From NCBI GenBank assembly GCA_905221605.1, contig CAJNDS010002254.1:483433-547432 (forward strand): DNA of 64,000 nucleotides, written 5' to 3'. The notes under the pieces are model-generated. The model made no database searches and was not told where the DNA came from. It worked only from the letters and a program-made list of their open reading frames with translations. The translations under genes and the position numbers were made by a program. The DNA comes from Symbiodinium natans (taxonomy: Eukaryota; Sar; Dinophyceae; Suessiales; Symbiodiniaceae). Shown here one piece after another: positions 21,660 through 31,557 of the stretch. How positions within the stretch are numbered: position 1 is the first letter of the stretch; each line of letters starts with the position of its first letter.

Positions 21660-22322
21660 CAGGGCAACTGCTAGCGCAAAGGTGCTATGTTCAAGAGGAG
21701 ACCCGAAACCCTCTCAAAAGCACTCCGGCGCCGACTCAAGGTGCTAAAGGCTGAAAGGTCTCAAACCTCAATCTGAGAAAGTTTGCTCTCCGTTCTCCTG
21801 TCATGGACGCTGATGGTAGGCGTGCCCATTCCACGGAAGCCCCTTATGCTTTAGGATTCCTTGGCGCGACGGGAAGAGTCGAAATGCCCAAATCCTAGAA
21901 GCCACGCCAGATAAGTCACAAGGACACAACAGCGGTGACTGCAGCGATACTGGCCTGGCGGCTGCAGCTAAAGCTCTGAGAGAACAGCCCCCCGGACAAA
22001 GTTCAAGATTTTCACGGCATGCCTTTTGAGCATGGAACGGGCTTTCTTTGGTCTATCCTGCTGTGGTTTCATGAAAGGCTGCATGTTCAAAGATGGATTG
22101 ATAGTGTGGCGGTGTGTCGTGCAGACGCTCACGGCAGGCATCGTCCATCACCAGTTCGAACCAAGACATCTGGTTCGCGGAGAATTGTAGAATGGCAGAA
22201 AGCTTGAACTGGTCAAAAGAGTTGTTAGGAAGACTGCAATACCACATTTGAAATGACCACTTGGATTCGCCTAGCTCCCGCAAGACCACCACCTGACAGC
22301 GAGAATGCGCTTCAGGTTTGCG

Positions 22323-22347
22323 GTTAGGGTTTAGGGTTTAGGGTTTT
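22323..22347. repeat. Telomere-like tract abutting the reverse transcriptase fragment
   Basis: GGTTAGGGTTTAGGGTTTAG followed by GGTTTTTTTT lies immediately at the 3' end of the minus-strand reverse-transcriptase frame, whose last codons translate this repeat. Confidence 0.9.
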
Positions 22348-23284
22348 TTTTAGGCTTGCCAGGCGCTGCCAACTGATGTGCTGAACATGGAAAATTTCCG
22401 GCTTGCGCGTAGGCGCAGTAGTCAGGGTATCGCCGAATTGGCTATCAGATCTAAAAAATTGTATGAGTCCCAAAAAATCCCGCCGCCTTTCAGGCATGGC
22501 GTGGTGGTCTAAATGGTGTTGGTAACATCTTACTGCTTCCTTTGAAACTAATTCATACCAATACCTTGCGGGGTGGCCCCTTGATTTCGACTTGGTGAAT
22601 GTTATCCTATCTTTGAATCCAGGGGAGAAAACTACGTGATGCATCGGTTGGTTCGGCGGGGTAGTCAATGATTTGAGCAGCAGTTGAAACTGCTGTTTTT
22701 GTATGGTTTGCGAAGGGATAAATGGCCTGCCAGCTGTTCGCCACACTTTTACATTAGGGATTCGGGAATAGTACGAGTGTTTGATGCCTAACGCTCTTCG
22801 CAGGTGCCTGAAGTACCAACCATGTATGTTACGGAAATGTTGCTTGTCTAAAGAGCATGTGGCTAGAGAGTAAGTGTAGATTGGGAGAATGGCGGAGTGG
22901 AAGATACGAGATTTAGCTCTTTTGGGGAGTTTACAGTTCCATACATGATACAACTTTGAGAATGCGGCTTCTGCTTTGCTTTTTCTAAATGTGATGGCAA
23001 TTTTTGGCGGGGTAGTCCCGGAGATCTGTGTCCCCAAATATTTAGCCGAGGTGGTCGTGGGAACGGCTGCACCATCCGAAAAACAAATTGTTGTGGCGGA
23101 GTAGTCATTGACTAAGAGTTCTGTTTTTTCCTTATTCAACTCTAAGCCGTACAGGGATGCTTCTACCTGTACAGCGTGCAGCATCTCCTGTAATTGATGG
23201 GTAGTAACCGCCATTAAGACCGTGTCATCGGCATATTCCATATCATAAACTGGTTTACCTACTGACCAAGTGAAGATCTCCAGC
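22324..23284 (-). mobile_element. Non-LTR (LINE-type) retrotransposon fragment, C-terminal half of reverse transcriptase
   Basis: The minus-strand frame is open from just after a TAG near 23285. It reads ..VGKPVYDMEYADDTVLMA, with the reverse-transcriptase catalytic YADD, then NKEKTELLVND and KYLGTQIS, the thumb/post-palm motifs typical of RVT_1 in LINE elements. About 200 residues without a recognised motif follow (for example FRHLRRALGIKHSYYSR). The frame runs about 320 codons without interruption and ends inside a telomere-like repeat. The 5' half (endonuclease and reverse-transcriptase motifs A and B) is missing in-frame, as expected for a 5'-truncated insertion. It could also be an exon of a rearranged copy. 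It should not be active as it stands. The ATG at 23241 lies inside the domain and is not a genuine start. Confidence 0.9.
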
Positions 23285-23484
23285 TAATGTCCTATTTTTT
23301 GGGGGGCATGCTGTGGAAACCTGCTTCCCAAGGTGAACAAAGATCTGCAGATTGCAGCCTGGCCGACTTAATGACTCCCCGTCCACCCATGTGCGGTTTT
23401 CTTGCAGCTCCCGGCTTAGTGTCTGCTGACGCGACTCAAGCATCCATATGGGGCTTCCAAATTAGGATTGTACCCTTTTGTTGC

Positions 23485-23507
23485 GGGGGGGGGGGGGGGG
23501 GGGGGGG
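23485..23507. repeat. Poly-G run (23 bases)
   Basis: Twenty-three consecutive G residues; length is likely unreliable in any assembly. Confidence 0.95.
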
Positions 23508-23624
23508 TTCCTGCAATAAGGATGTATACTATTTTTTGGGCAGCCCGATTTGAGGAAAACGCTTAGATTACTTGCTCCATGCTTGCTCTGAAAAAACATG
23601 TAAGGACGCTCTTGCGAGCTGACA

Positions 23625-24071
23625 TCATACATCCCGCACCTCCGCGCGCGACTTGGCCAGCTCCATTCTTTCAGCAAGGTCCCCACGGAGGAAGTACAGG
23701 TACTTATCCCAAAAGACGACAGGCCTTTTTGTAGGAACCTCAGAAAGGGCACACCGAAATACCATGTCCTCCGGAGCTCACATGGCCCCGCCTTCACAGC
23801 GCTTGCACAGCCGAGGAGTGAGTGATACGAACGGGATGAAGCACTTCTGGGAGGTATTTGCCAGCAAGTAGTCGATGGCACGACTCGGCATCGTGACATC
23901 CTGAGGCCCGCATTCAGAAGAGAAAGGAGTGAAGATGCCTGTGCGCATCACCCGAGAATGTCGGAGACTTGTGTTCCAGGCATGGGCCGCGCAGGGCATC
24001 TGGGACACGCTGCCATGGACATCACACAAGGATGACGTATGGAAACTTGGCCGAATTTGTGTTCGGCCTGG
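23625..24071 (-). pseudogene. Unknown coding fragment with one in-frame TGA
   Basis: A single minus-strand frame reads as convincing protein for 149 codons, including MRTGIFTPFSSECGPQD, PSRAIDYLLANTSQKCFIPF, LTPRLCKRCEGGAM and, after a TGA at 23778-23780, APEDMVFRCALSEVPTKRPV, VFWDKYLYFLRGDLAERMEL and AKSRAEVRDV. The codon context on both sides of the TGA stays in the same frame, so the stop replaces one residue. The simplest view is an exon of a decaying gene; a sequencing error or (less likely) selenocysteine are alternatives. A CxxC pair (LCKRC) hints at metal binding. I do not recognise the family. Upstream and downstream exons were not resolved. Confidence 0.45.
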
Positions 24072-24450
24072 TTAAGCGATGGTTCGCTTTCGGTTTTGTA
24101 TACAGTGCCGGGTAGCAGGTGGCCTTGGCTTTTTGTTTGTGTTAAGGGTGCCCCACAAAAATACCAATGGACTAAGGAATCCGACTGGGCGCTGCACCAT
24201 GGCGTTTGTCCTCCACCGCGTGCCCCAACACAGCCACGAGCCCTTGCAAGTCTGATACTCTTCCAGCCCAATTGTCCTACCCATGGGACGCCTCACAAGA
24301 CTCGTGGCTTTGAGCTGCGCGCCATGCAGCTCAAAGCTGCCAGGCCATCAGCAGGGTAAGCCTAAGAGGTCAGAGACATGTTGCACGCCCTTGGCACGCC
24401 CATGAGAAAGCACAGGGGGCCTTGGTGAAGCACTGCTTAGTCTTTTGCAG

Positions 24451-24624
24451 GGTACATGGGGTACATACCTAGGCCGCAGCCCGCACTCTGCCTCGAATGC
24501 ATATTGCATGGCTACTCTCCTGCGAGAGATCCTTTGTAGACGCCAGGCAAATCATAGAGCCTTCATTGAGACCCTTGCAACCTACGGTGCACCGGTGCAG
24601 AATTTGCTCGTGAGAAGCCACGCG
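24451..24624 (+). CDS. Possible single exon of an unrecognised gene
   Basis: This is an open stretch of 58 codons bounded by an acceptor (TTTTGCAG|GG) and a donor (CACGCG|GTAGGT). It reads GTWGTYLGRSPHSASNAYCM and TLLREILCRRQANHRAFIET then LATYGAPVQNLLVRSHA. The amphipathic, Leu/Arg-rich sequence looks like real protein, but no family is recognised. The preceding candidate exon (ATG 24283 to donor 24355) does not join in a matching phase. Confidence 0.25.
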
Positions 24625-25990
24625 GTAGGTCGAAGCTGCACAGCACCTGAGAAGGGTTGGCCCTTCTCAGTGCTTCTCGGTAGGTGAAGTACCCTGGGAA
24701 CCGCCGTGCGTCCTGGATGGTAAAGGCGCAGGAAATGTTTGGAAGTTTGTAATTCGCTGTTCTTGCTCAGACTGGAATAATGGTAGCTCACACCCTTCCT
24801 CAGATGCAGAGAGCGTTTCAGCAGCCGAACCCATGTTGATACACACCTCTTGAACGTTTGACATGAGGAGTGCCGATGTGCGTTCAGCAGGCGGTCTGAG
24901 GAACGTCACGACGAGGGACCTTCGAAGGGCAGTTGAGACGAGATCCTGGATTGTGAGAAAGGTGCTCGACATGCCAGTGCGCACTACTTGAGGCAGCATG
25001 CAGCTACATCTTCGAGGGTGCAGAGGTAGATGTGCTGGGGCTTGCTCTTCGATAAGCTGAGGGTCAGCATCCCAGCATTGCAGGCATGGATTTTTGTGCC
25101 GACGGCCCAGGCTTCGCTGCACCGTCGCATAGCCCTGGCGGCCAGGAGAAGGGCCCAAAGCCGTGCCTCTTCAGCCTCTTGCGCCCTACACCTTATTGCA
25201 GACTCTGCAGACACCCAGCCGGGTGCTACAAAGGCCTAACAAGTGCAAGTCGCCCATCAGCCCATCCACCGCCTTTTTTCCATCGGGCCGAGGTCAATGC
25301 TGCACCTCCGAGCTTGACGAGAGATCGGGCCCCGTTAGCTGTCTTGTGAAGTTTTCAGAAGACGTCTCCCTCTGAAAGCCCCTCCCGCTGGAGCTGATCG
25401 CCTCTGAAATTCGGAGAAAATGTTGGAGAATGAGGCGCTTTGCACATTTTGCACGAGGCAAACGGATGTTGAAGCGGTATCACCTAGGCAAATGTTTAGA
25501 AGTTATTTGGCACCCAGGACTGGCACAGCAGTAAGTTGCATGAGCCTTGCCGGACTTTGCGGAAAAGAGGACTTGTGAAAGTCTTTGTGGCAACCTTTGA
25601 CGTGAGCAGCTTGCTGCTCCTCTCATCCTGCTAGTGGATGTCCCTACAAAGAAGTCACGTGACTTCATGACAGGTCCGACGCCGCTCCGTGAGCGGCCGC
25701 AAGCCAATCGTCGTAGGTGAAGGTTTCTTTGCCCTGCTGCCACAATGCAAAAATTAGCCTCAACTTATTGAAAGGCGTGTTGTGGCTGCAACTTTGCTCC
25801 ACGTTTGCAGCAGCACACTTCTCAGCATTGCAAGACGATTCGGACGAGCTGTAGTCCAGCACACAATGACCATAGACCGGGAATCAGGTCTGTAGATACC
25901 TCCGAATCAGCACAGAGTGTTAAGCATGCGCGGCTCAAAGTGATCAATGCTGTGCCGTCTGCTCGGATACGTCTTAGCAGTTCTTGGCAG

Positions 25991-26492
25991 GCTATATTTG
26001 AGAGCTTCCTTCAGGTTGAGTTAAACCCAGCGCAGAAGGAGGAAGTTGCCCTTGGTTGCCCAAGGACTCATCTCAAGCACCTGTCACGCAAAGGGCACTC
26101 TCAATGGCTCGCAGAAAGACTTGTAGCACTTCTTGTAGCGTGCAACACCTTGCCTTCCAAGTGAGGTAGCTGGGCGAACATGTTTTGGTATATGAAGCCG
26201 CGTTTGAAAACCCGACTCTTTCACCTCGCTTCCCAACCCAGGCCTTCACCCGTGACAATGCGGCACGTCGCCGCACTGTGCAGATGCTCCATTGGCAATC
26301 AGTCACGCACATCCATTTAGACTTGCTTTCGGGGCGACAGTTGCAGACTACTTCGCTGCTTCCGTGGCTGAGCGCTCACAGAGGTGTCCCAGGTCTGGGC
26401 CGATGAAAGCACCGGCACACGAGGTTCGGGCAATCGCCAGGATCAGAGCAGAGGCACTTGGTCCAAATGCTGAAAGCGTAGCCACTTTTTAA
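25991..26492 (+). CDS. C-terminal two-exon fragment of an unrecognised gene
   Basis: Exon 25991-26160 follows TTGGCAG|GC and ends at TTCCAA|GTGAGG. Exon 26303-26492 follows CAATCAG|TC and ends at a TAA. The phases match (phase 2 to phase 2). The product reads AIFESFLQVELNPAQKEEVA, GCPRTHLKHLSRKGHSQWLA, ERLVALLVACNTLPS, then across the junction NHAHPFRLAFGATVADYFAA, SVAERSQRCPRSGPMKAPAH and EVRAIARIRAEALGPNAE. The composition is strongly protein-like, with a helical alanine/arginine-rich end. I cannot name a family. An upstream exon may be 25410-25530, where MLENEALCTFCTRQTDVEAV precedes GGCACAGCA|GTAAGT and holds a CxxC pair. Confidence 0.4.
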
Positions 26493-29369
26493 CCATTTAC
26501 CCGTGTGAGGTCGGACTCGTGGCTTCGTTTTGACACATCCTTTTTGGAGCAGTTTCGGGCAAGGGTTCCCTCCCAAGCTCCTGATTCGGCCGGTAGTTGA
26601 TATGGGTTGAGGGCTTAGGGTTTAGAATCAAGCTTGGTGCGTTTCGGGTCCAGTCCTCGGCGTCGTTTTTGCAACACACCTCCCTTCAGTCATGTAGTGG
26701 GCCACTGCCACGGTGATTGCGGCAGGAGTCCTGGCAACTTGCCTTGCAGTCTTCCAACATTGGGCAGTCCTCCACGAAGCTCATGGAGCGCAAAAGGGGT
26801 CGACACACTAGGGTTTAGGGTTTAGGGTTTAGGGTTTAGGGTAGGCATGTTGATGTTGAAAGAAAGCATGCCGCCACAGCTCGGGTGCTTGTGTGCCCTC
26901 CGTGTGCCTTTCCCACGCCACTCGGATGCACTCGGATGACATGACGCTCCCGCGTTCATCTGCCAATTTGTCTGCAGAGGGCTGAGCAGTGTTGCAGCCT
27001 ATTGAGCCTCGACCTCTCACTGTAAACACTGCAAGCCCAAGTCTTGGCCCTCCAAGACTTGGGCTTGCACGGCTTGCGCTCGGATGCGCACTGTGCCTTG
27101 AGAATGTGAGCGGCACAATGTCCTCGTAGGACTGCACAGACGCTGGTCGAGGTCGTGCCAAGGTATGAAGGCGTCCACCACAGTCAGTCCTAGTGCTTTG
27201 CACCGTCTGGCCAGAGCAACTTTCCGACGGTGTCGGTGCAAGTGCTTCGAGTCGTGCTTCCCTGAGCTTTGATGTCCAAGGATGTCCTGCATTTGGTGCA
27301 AAAGTTGGGTTTGGTTCGCTTGCCTTGCTTGGCAAGGCTTTGCCGCCACGCGGCTTCGCCAAGTCCATTTGGGCAATCACCTGCACAGCCATGTGCAGCT
27401 GTGCTGTCGATGCATGCGTGTACGCCGCAGCGCGGCGCAGGCTGGAATGTCAGAAGCCGGGCGCAAGGCCTTTTGAGCCAGTAACACACACCACGGCTCG
27501 CCGAAAGCCCCTTGACGCTTGCATCAGCCCATGCGACTCCAGTTGAGCACTGCCATTCCTGCCATGGCCCCATTGCCCCGTAGCAGCTGAAAGACAGCGG
27601 CCGGAAGCTGCCACGACCTCGAGCAGTCAGTGCTTTTATGGCTTGTGAGATATCTTTTGAGCGGCTGCGGCTACAGATAAGACGAGTGAGTAGATGCAAG
27701 AAGGTCGTAAGGCCCTAAGCGTCTCTGGGGACCTCGGCCATCGAAGTGCGGTCATCTCTAGCAGAGGGCTTGTCGACACGCGGTGCTTCCAGTCGAGCTG
27801 ATCACCGTCTTGACCTGAGGTCGAGTCCGTTTAGGCTAGCCTGGCTTGCGATCGCGATAGGGAGGCGGGCTTAAGCTCTCAGGCTTTCAGGGTGAAAGTC
27901 GGTTCTGGCAGTCCAGGGCACCTTCGGATGTTCCAAGGAGCTCTCGGCTACACCTCTGGCATCCCACATGGTGTCGGGAATCCGAGGCAGGGTGCGTGCA
28001 GGGCGTGCCTACCTGGCCTACCTTTGCTACATACAGGCTTTTGGGCCTTTGGCCCTTGCGAGCATGCAGGGCTAAGAAGTGAGGTTGACACAAGGGTGTA
28101 GGAGGTGCAGGATGGGATAATATAACAACATAGCATAAGAGGCATACCGGGCATACCGCTTGTGACAACGGTCAGCCCCCTTGCAGAATGTCTCAAAAGG
28201 CAAAAGGTTTTAGATACCCTCTCCCGCTAATTACTTTTAGGCGTGTCTTCAGGCCCGAATAGCTGGTTCTGCATTCTAGCACCCGAATCATGAAAGAGAC
28301 CGGAACTAAATCTGGATTTCGTCCTGGCTAGACAAGTCCGGAAAGCTGTGAACTACTGAATCTATCATGGGATCTCGGCACTACCCATGCAGAGCTGTAT
28401 GTGCACATACGTGCCATCTTTTAGGTGCAAGCACAAGCCCAAACAAGCGCACGCGAAACACGTTGCTAATGCGCGTCCTAGAAAACACTGCACCCGCTCG
28501 GATTGAGAGTGCCTTCCCAGTCAAATGGCTTCTGGAAGAGCAACGGTGGCAAAGGCTGAATATCGGACTTCGTGGAGCTGGCCACATTGTGTGGCCGCGC
28601 GAGGAAATCTCGTCTGCGATGCCCGAGCCAGTGAGTTTTCGCCTCAAAAAGGGCCCGACGTCGAAATCCATACTGGTGGCTAAGAGTCTAAGATGGAAAT
28701 GTAGATGTGGCCCGCTTGGCGCTTTCGGACTTGGCTCCGGCATCGTAGGGCTCAGGGTTTGTGCTCGAGGCCTTCCCCTCACACGCCCACTGTCACAGTG
28801 TTCACAGATGCCCCGTACGCTTCTTGGCACCTGTGGCTCAAAAAAAGCCCGAAAAGCCCTTCTAGGGAGCTTTGTCTTCAAAGCCGGCCCATACTCTCAG
28901 CACAGCAAAGCAACAGATGCCTAACACACAAAGTCCGGCAAGTCACCGCCACTCCGGACATCCCGCTCGCAGGTCGCTGTGTTCATAAGCACACATGGGG
29001 GGGTGTACATAAATAAGCGGCCCCGAATATAGACCCCCTACATAGTTTTATTCCCTAAAAATAAGCTAATTTCGGAAACCCCACGTCACGTCTTCAGGGA
29101 ATCGACAGGGGTTGTTCTGAAAAGAAGCCGCGCTTTGGATCGAGATGTTCTCAATCCCAGCTGCAGAAAGGCTGATGCTTGTCCATGCCCTGCAGGCCTC
29201 TCACACGAACGTGTTCCGCAGAAGATAAGGAACACGATGTAGGACATGCAGCTTAGTAGCCTATGCATTCCCTGCAGTTTGCAAGGATCTTGAATGGTGC
29301 CAGTCGACATACAGGGGGTCTCGAATGGGGGCGGCCCCATTCCAGAACCTCACCGAAGTGCCCATTCAA
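26493..29369. other. No resolved gene; one telomere-like tract and several open frames
   Basis: Overlapping minus-strand frames at 26829-27699 contain protein-like pieces (KRTKPNFCTKCRTSLDI; KVALARRCKALGLTVVDAFI) in different frames, as if an indel separates them. A plus frame at 28367-28924 (VKWLLEEQRWQRLNIGL, EEISSAMPEPVSFRLKKGP) is open for 185 codons without a recognised domain. I treat these as candidate remnants only. Confidence 0.3.
26809..26842. repeat. Interstitial TTTAGGG tract (about five units)
   Basis: Nearly perfect TTTAGGG heptamers from 26809 to 26842, bordered by single-copy sequence on both sides. Confidence 0.9.
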
Positions 29370-31557
29370 GTCCCTGGCAGAGGAAGCAATGTGAGAAGGG
29401 GCACAGACTCTCGTCTTGTGAGCTTGGGTTTTCTGCGTGACCTCTGCCATGCAGGCTGTGTGACCTGACTTCGCGGTGTCTCCAATCATCCACACCGTGT
29501 CTCAAGCGTCTGAAGCTGGGCAAGCCATTCCTGAGCATCAAGCTGCACCGCGTGAACGCCAGCCATGAGAGTAAAGCAGTCTCTGGCTGCGGCCTAGTGA
29601 CTCGTTGGCTCTTCGTGCAAGTGCTGAGCTCCCAGCTCCAGCCAGGCGTGTTGGGAAGAGGTACGTGGTGCTGGACAGTGGGCATCTTGTTGCAAGCGCG
29701 GTGCAATGGCAATGGCCAGACTCGTTCCAAGCGCAAAGCCATGGCGATGTGCGCAGCTTCCAGCTGCATAGCGGCAGCTGCTGCCAGTTCAAGTGGCCAA
29801 GCAGGCAATGTGGCCCACATGCGCCAGCCGGTTGTAGTGCACGGCGATGAGCCACAGTTGTCCTGCTCAGGCCACTGGCCACTCTCACATGTCGTTTCAT
29901 GAGGCCCGCGACCGCGAGTCTAAGGAAAGAAAGCTTCCTTCTAACGAATTGAACCGAATGCTGGCTGCCTTGCCAGCTCCTTTCGGCGCCGGCGTGGCTT
30001 GCCAACTAACACTGCAGCTCTTCTCACGGTCACCTGTCAAAGGGCTCGTGTCGTCACCAGCACGGCCTCGTCCCAAGTGCCCAACTTGCAGAATCTACTG
30101 TGCAGGGCGTAGGCCCTAGAGTAGCTGGTGGTTTGTTCGAGCGCGCTTCTGTGTCCTGGCTGCAGTGGTCTTCTGAGCCTCAGATGTTGATCTCCGGATC
30201 CAATTGGGATGTTGGGCTGCTGAAACGGAGCAGACGCTGAGGAGTAGGGCACTTCGAAACAGCTCCGCCGGTTCGAAAAGGTTCTTTCCTCTTCGCAGAT
30301 GCTGCTCAGCATAAATCTTGCGACGCCTTCAGAATGGGCCAATGGGTCTAGCAGTCTAGCACCACTCTTGATCTTCATAGACGAACACGCGAGGCGAGCG
30401 AGCACGCGCACGTGGGAAATTGAAGACGCGAAGAAGTCGTTATTTAAACTTCGAAGGGGCAGTTCCTGTCTAGAAACAAGGAATGTTTGCGAAAAAAGGT
30501 TGCTAGCCACCTGCGCAGCGAAGCAGGCTGCGGACTCGCCTTTGTGTGGTGGCTTTTGGCAGACTTGATGTTGGGTCTGCAGGTCACGGAGGCCGAGCGT
30601 TTGAGTGTTGAGCGTTCGGGGTGCCTGGCATCTTTGCGAGAAGGGGCCGCATTGCAAGGACCGAGATCTGTATGAGACCACCACAGTCACACGAGCTAAC
30701 ACAAAGAGAGAAACGGGGTTCCCAAAGTTTTCGTACTAACACTTGTCCCAGGTCAGGCTGCGAGCTTTGGAATCGGGTTTTGCGTAGTGCCTGCTCGTTC
30801 AAGTTCATAGTCACAGAGCCAGTTGTTGGCAGATTCCTCGTCTTGAGCCTTGGTTCAGGTCATTCGGTGCTGTATGTCGGCCACGTTTTTGCGCACGCCT
30901 CCCCGAGGGCCACCTGCGTGGAATCTTCAGGCTCTCCTCGCTGGATGTCCGCAGCAACCAGGTTCTCATTCCATGCTTCAAGCAGCCATGCCGCGAAGTT
31001 GCCGCGCCAAGACCCTGTCCAGAGCCGGGTCTCTCTGCAGATGAAAGGAGGCCGCACAGGCCCTGGCCGTTTCTGTGCCGAGCTAAGGGGTACAGTAGCA
31101 TGGCCAGCTGCCGCACGCTCACCAGGGCCTTCTAACACAAAGGTAAGTCCTGTGGACACCGGACTCGCTTCCGTCTTCTGGTCATCCACAAGCCCATGGA
31201 GCCTTGCCTTCGACCCGCCATGCGCTGGCAGCTAATTAAGCCCAGCAAGTTCTCCTCTCGTGGCCTTTCACTCCAATGTTCCCAAACACAGCAACAAGCA
31301 GGTAAGGGCCTCCCCGTAAGAAAACTCCTTGACCCCGGCAACCTTGATTTGCTCTTCGGCTGCATTGCTGCATGAGTCTTAGAGCTTGCTATGAGCTTCC
31401 TTGCCAACAGCTGCGCATTCTCGCTGCACGTCCCAGCTTCTGCGGCCTGAATCATAGAGCTTGTGACCTCACGCCCCCTTGCTCCCATCTTATACACGGT
31501 TTAGCTACGAAGTCTGTGGAAACCAAACGGCCTTTTGCCCCATGTTTGGACAGTTAG
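29370..31557. repeat. ~3-kb tandem array, unit 1 (5'-truncated)
   Basis: It begins where homology to later units starts (GCAGAGGAAGCAATGTGAGA at about 29380) and lacks the ~0.5-kb core. Plus-strand protein-like frames include GKRYVVLDSGHLVAS and, at 30130-30240, FVSWLQWSSEPQMLISGSNW ending at a TGA shared by all units. A further frame at 30800-31142 holds GRFLVLSLGSGHSVLYVGHV and ends at a consensus donor AAAG|GTAAGT at 31143. No family is recognised. Small indels break the long frames differently from unit to unit. Confidence 0.85.

Noticed and set aside
23485-23507. Poly-G run as a G-quadruplex regulatory site
   Set aside because: A plain homopolymer is common simple sequence here; nothing nearby indicates a regulated promoter.
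28367-28924. 185-codon plus-strand open frame as a gene
   Set aside because: It is protein-like in places, but an equally long minus-strand frame overlaps it and no domain or splice context supports a choice, so it is mentioned only in the regional note.
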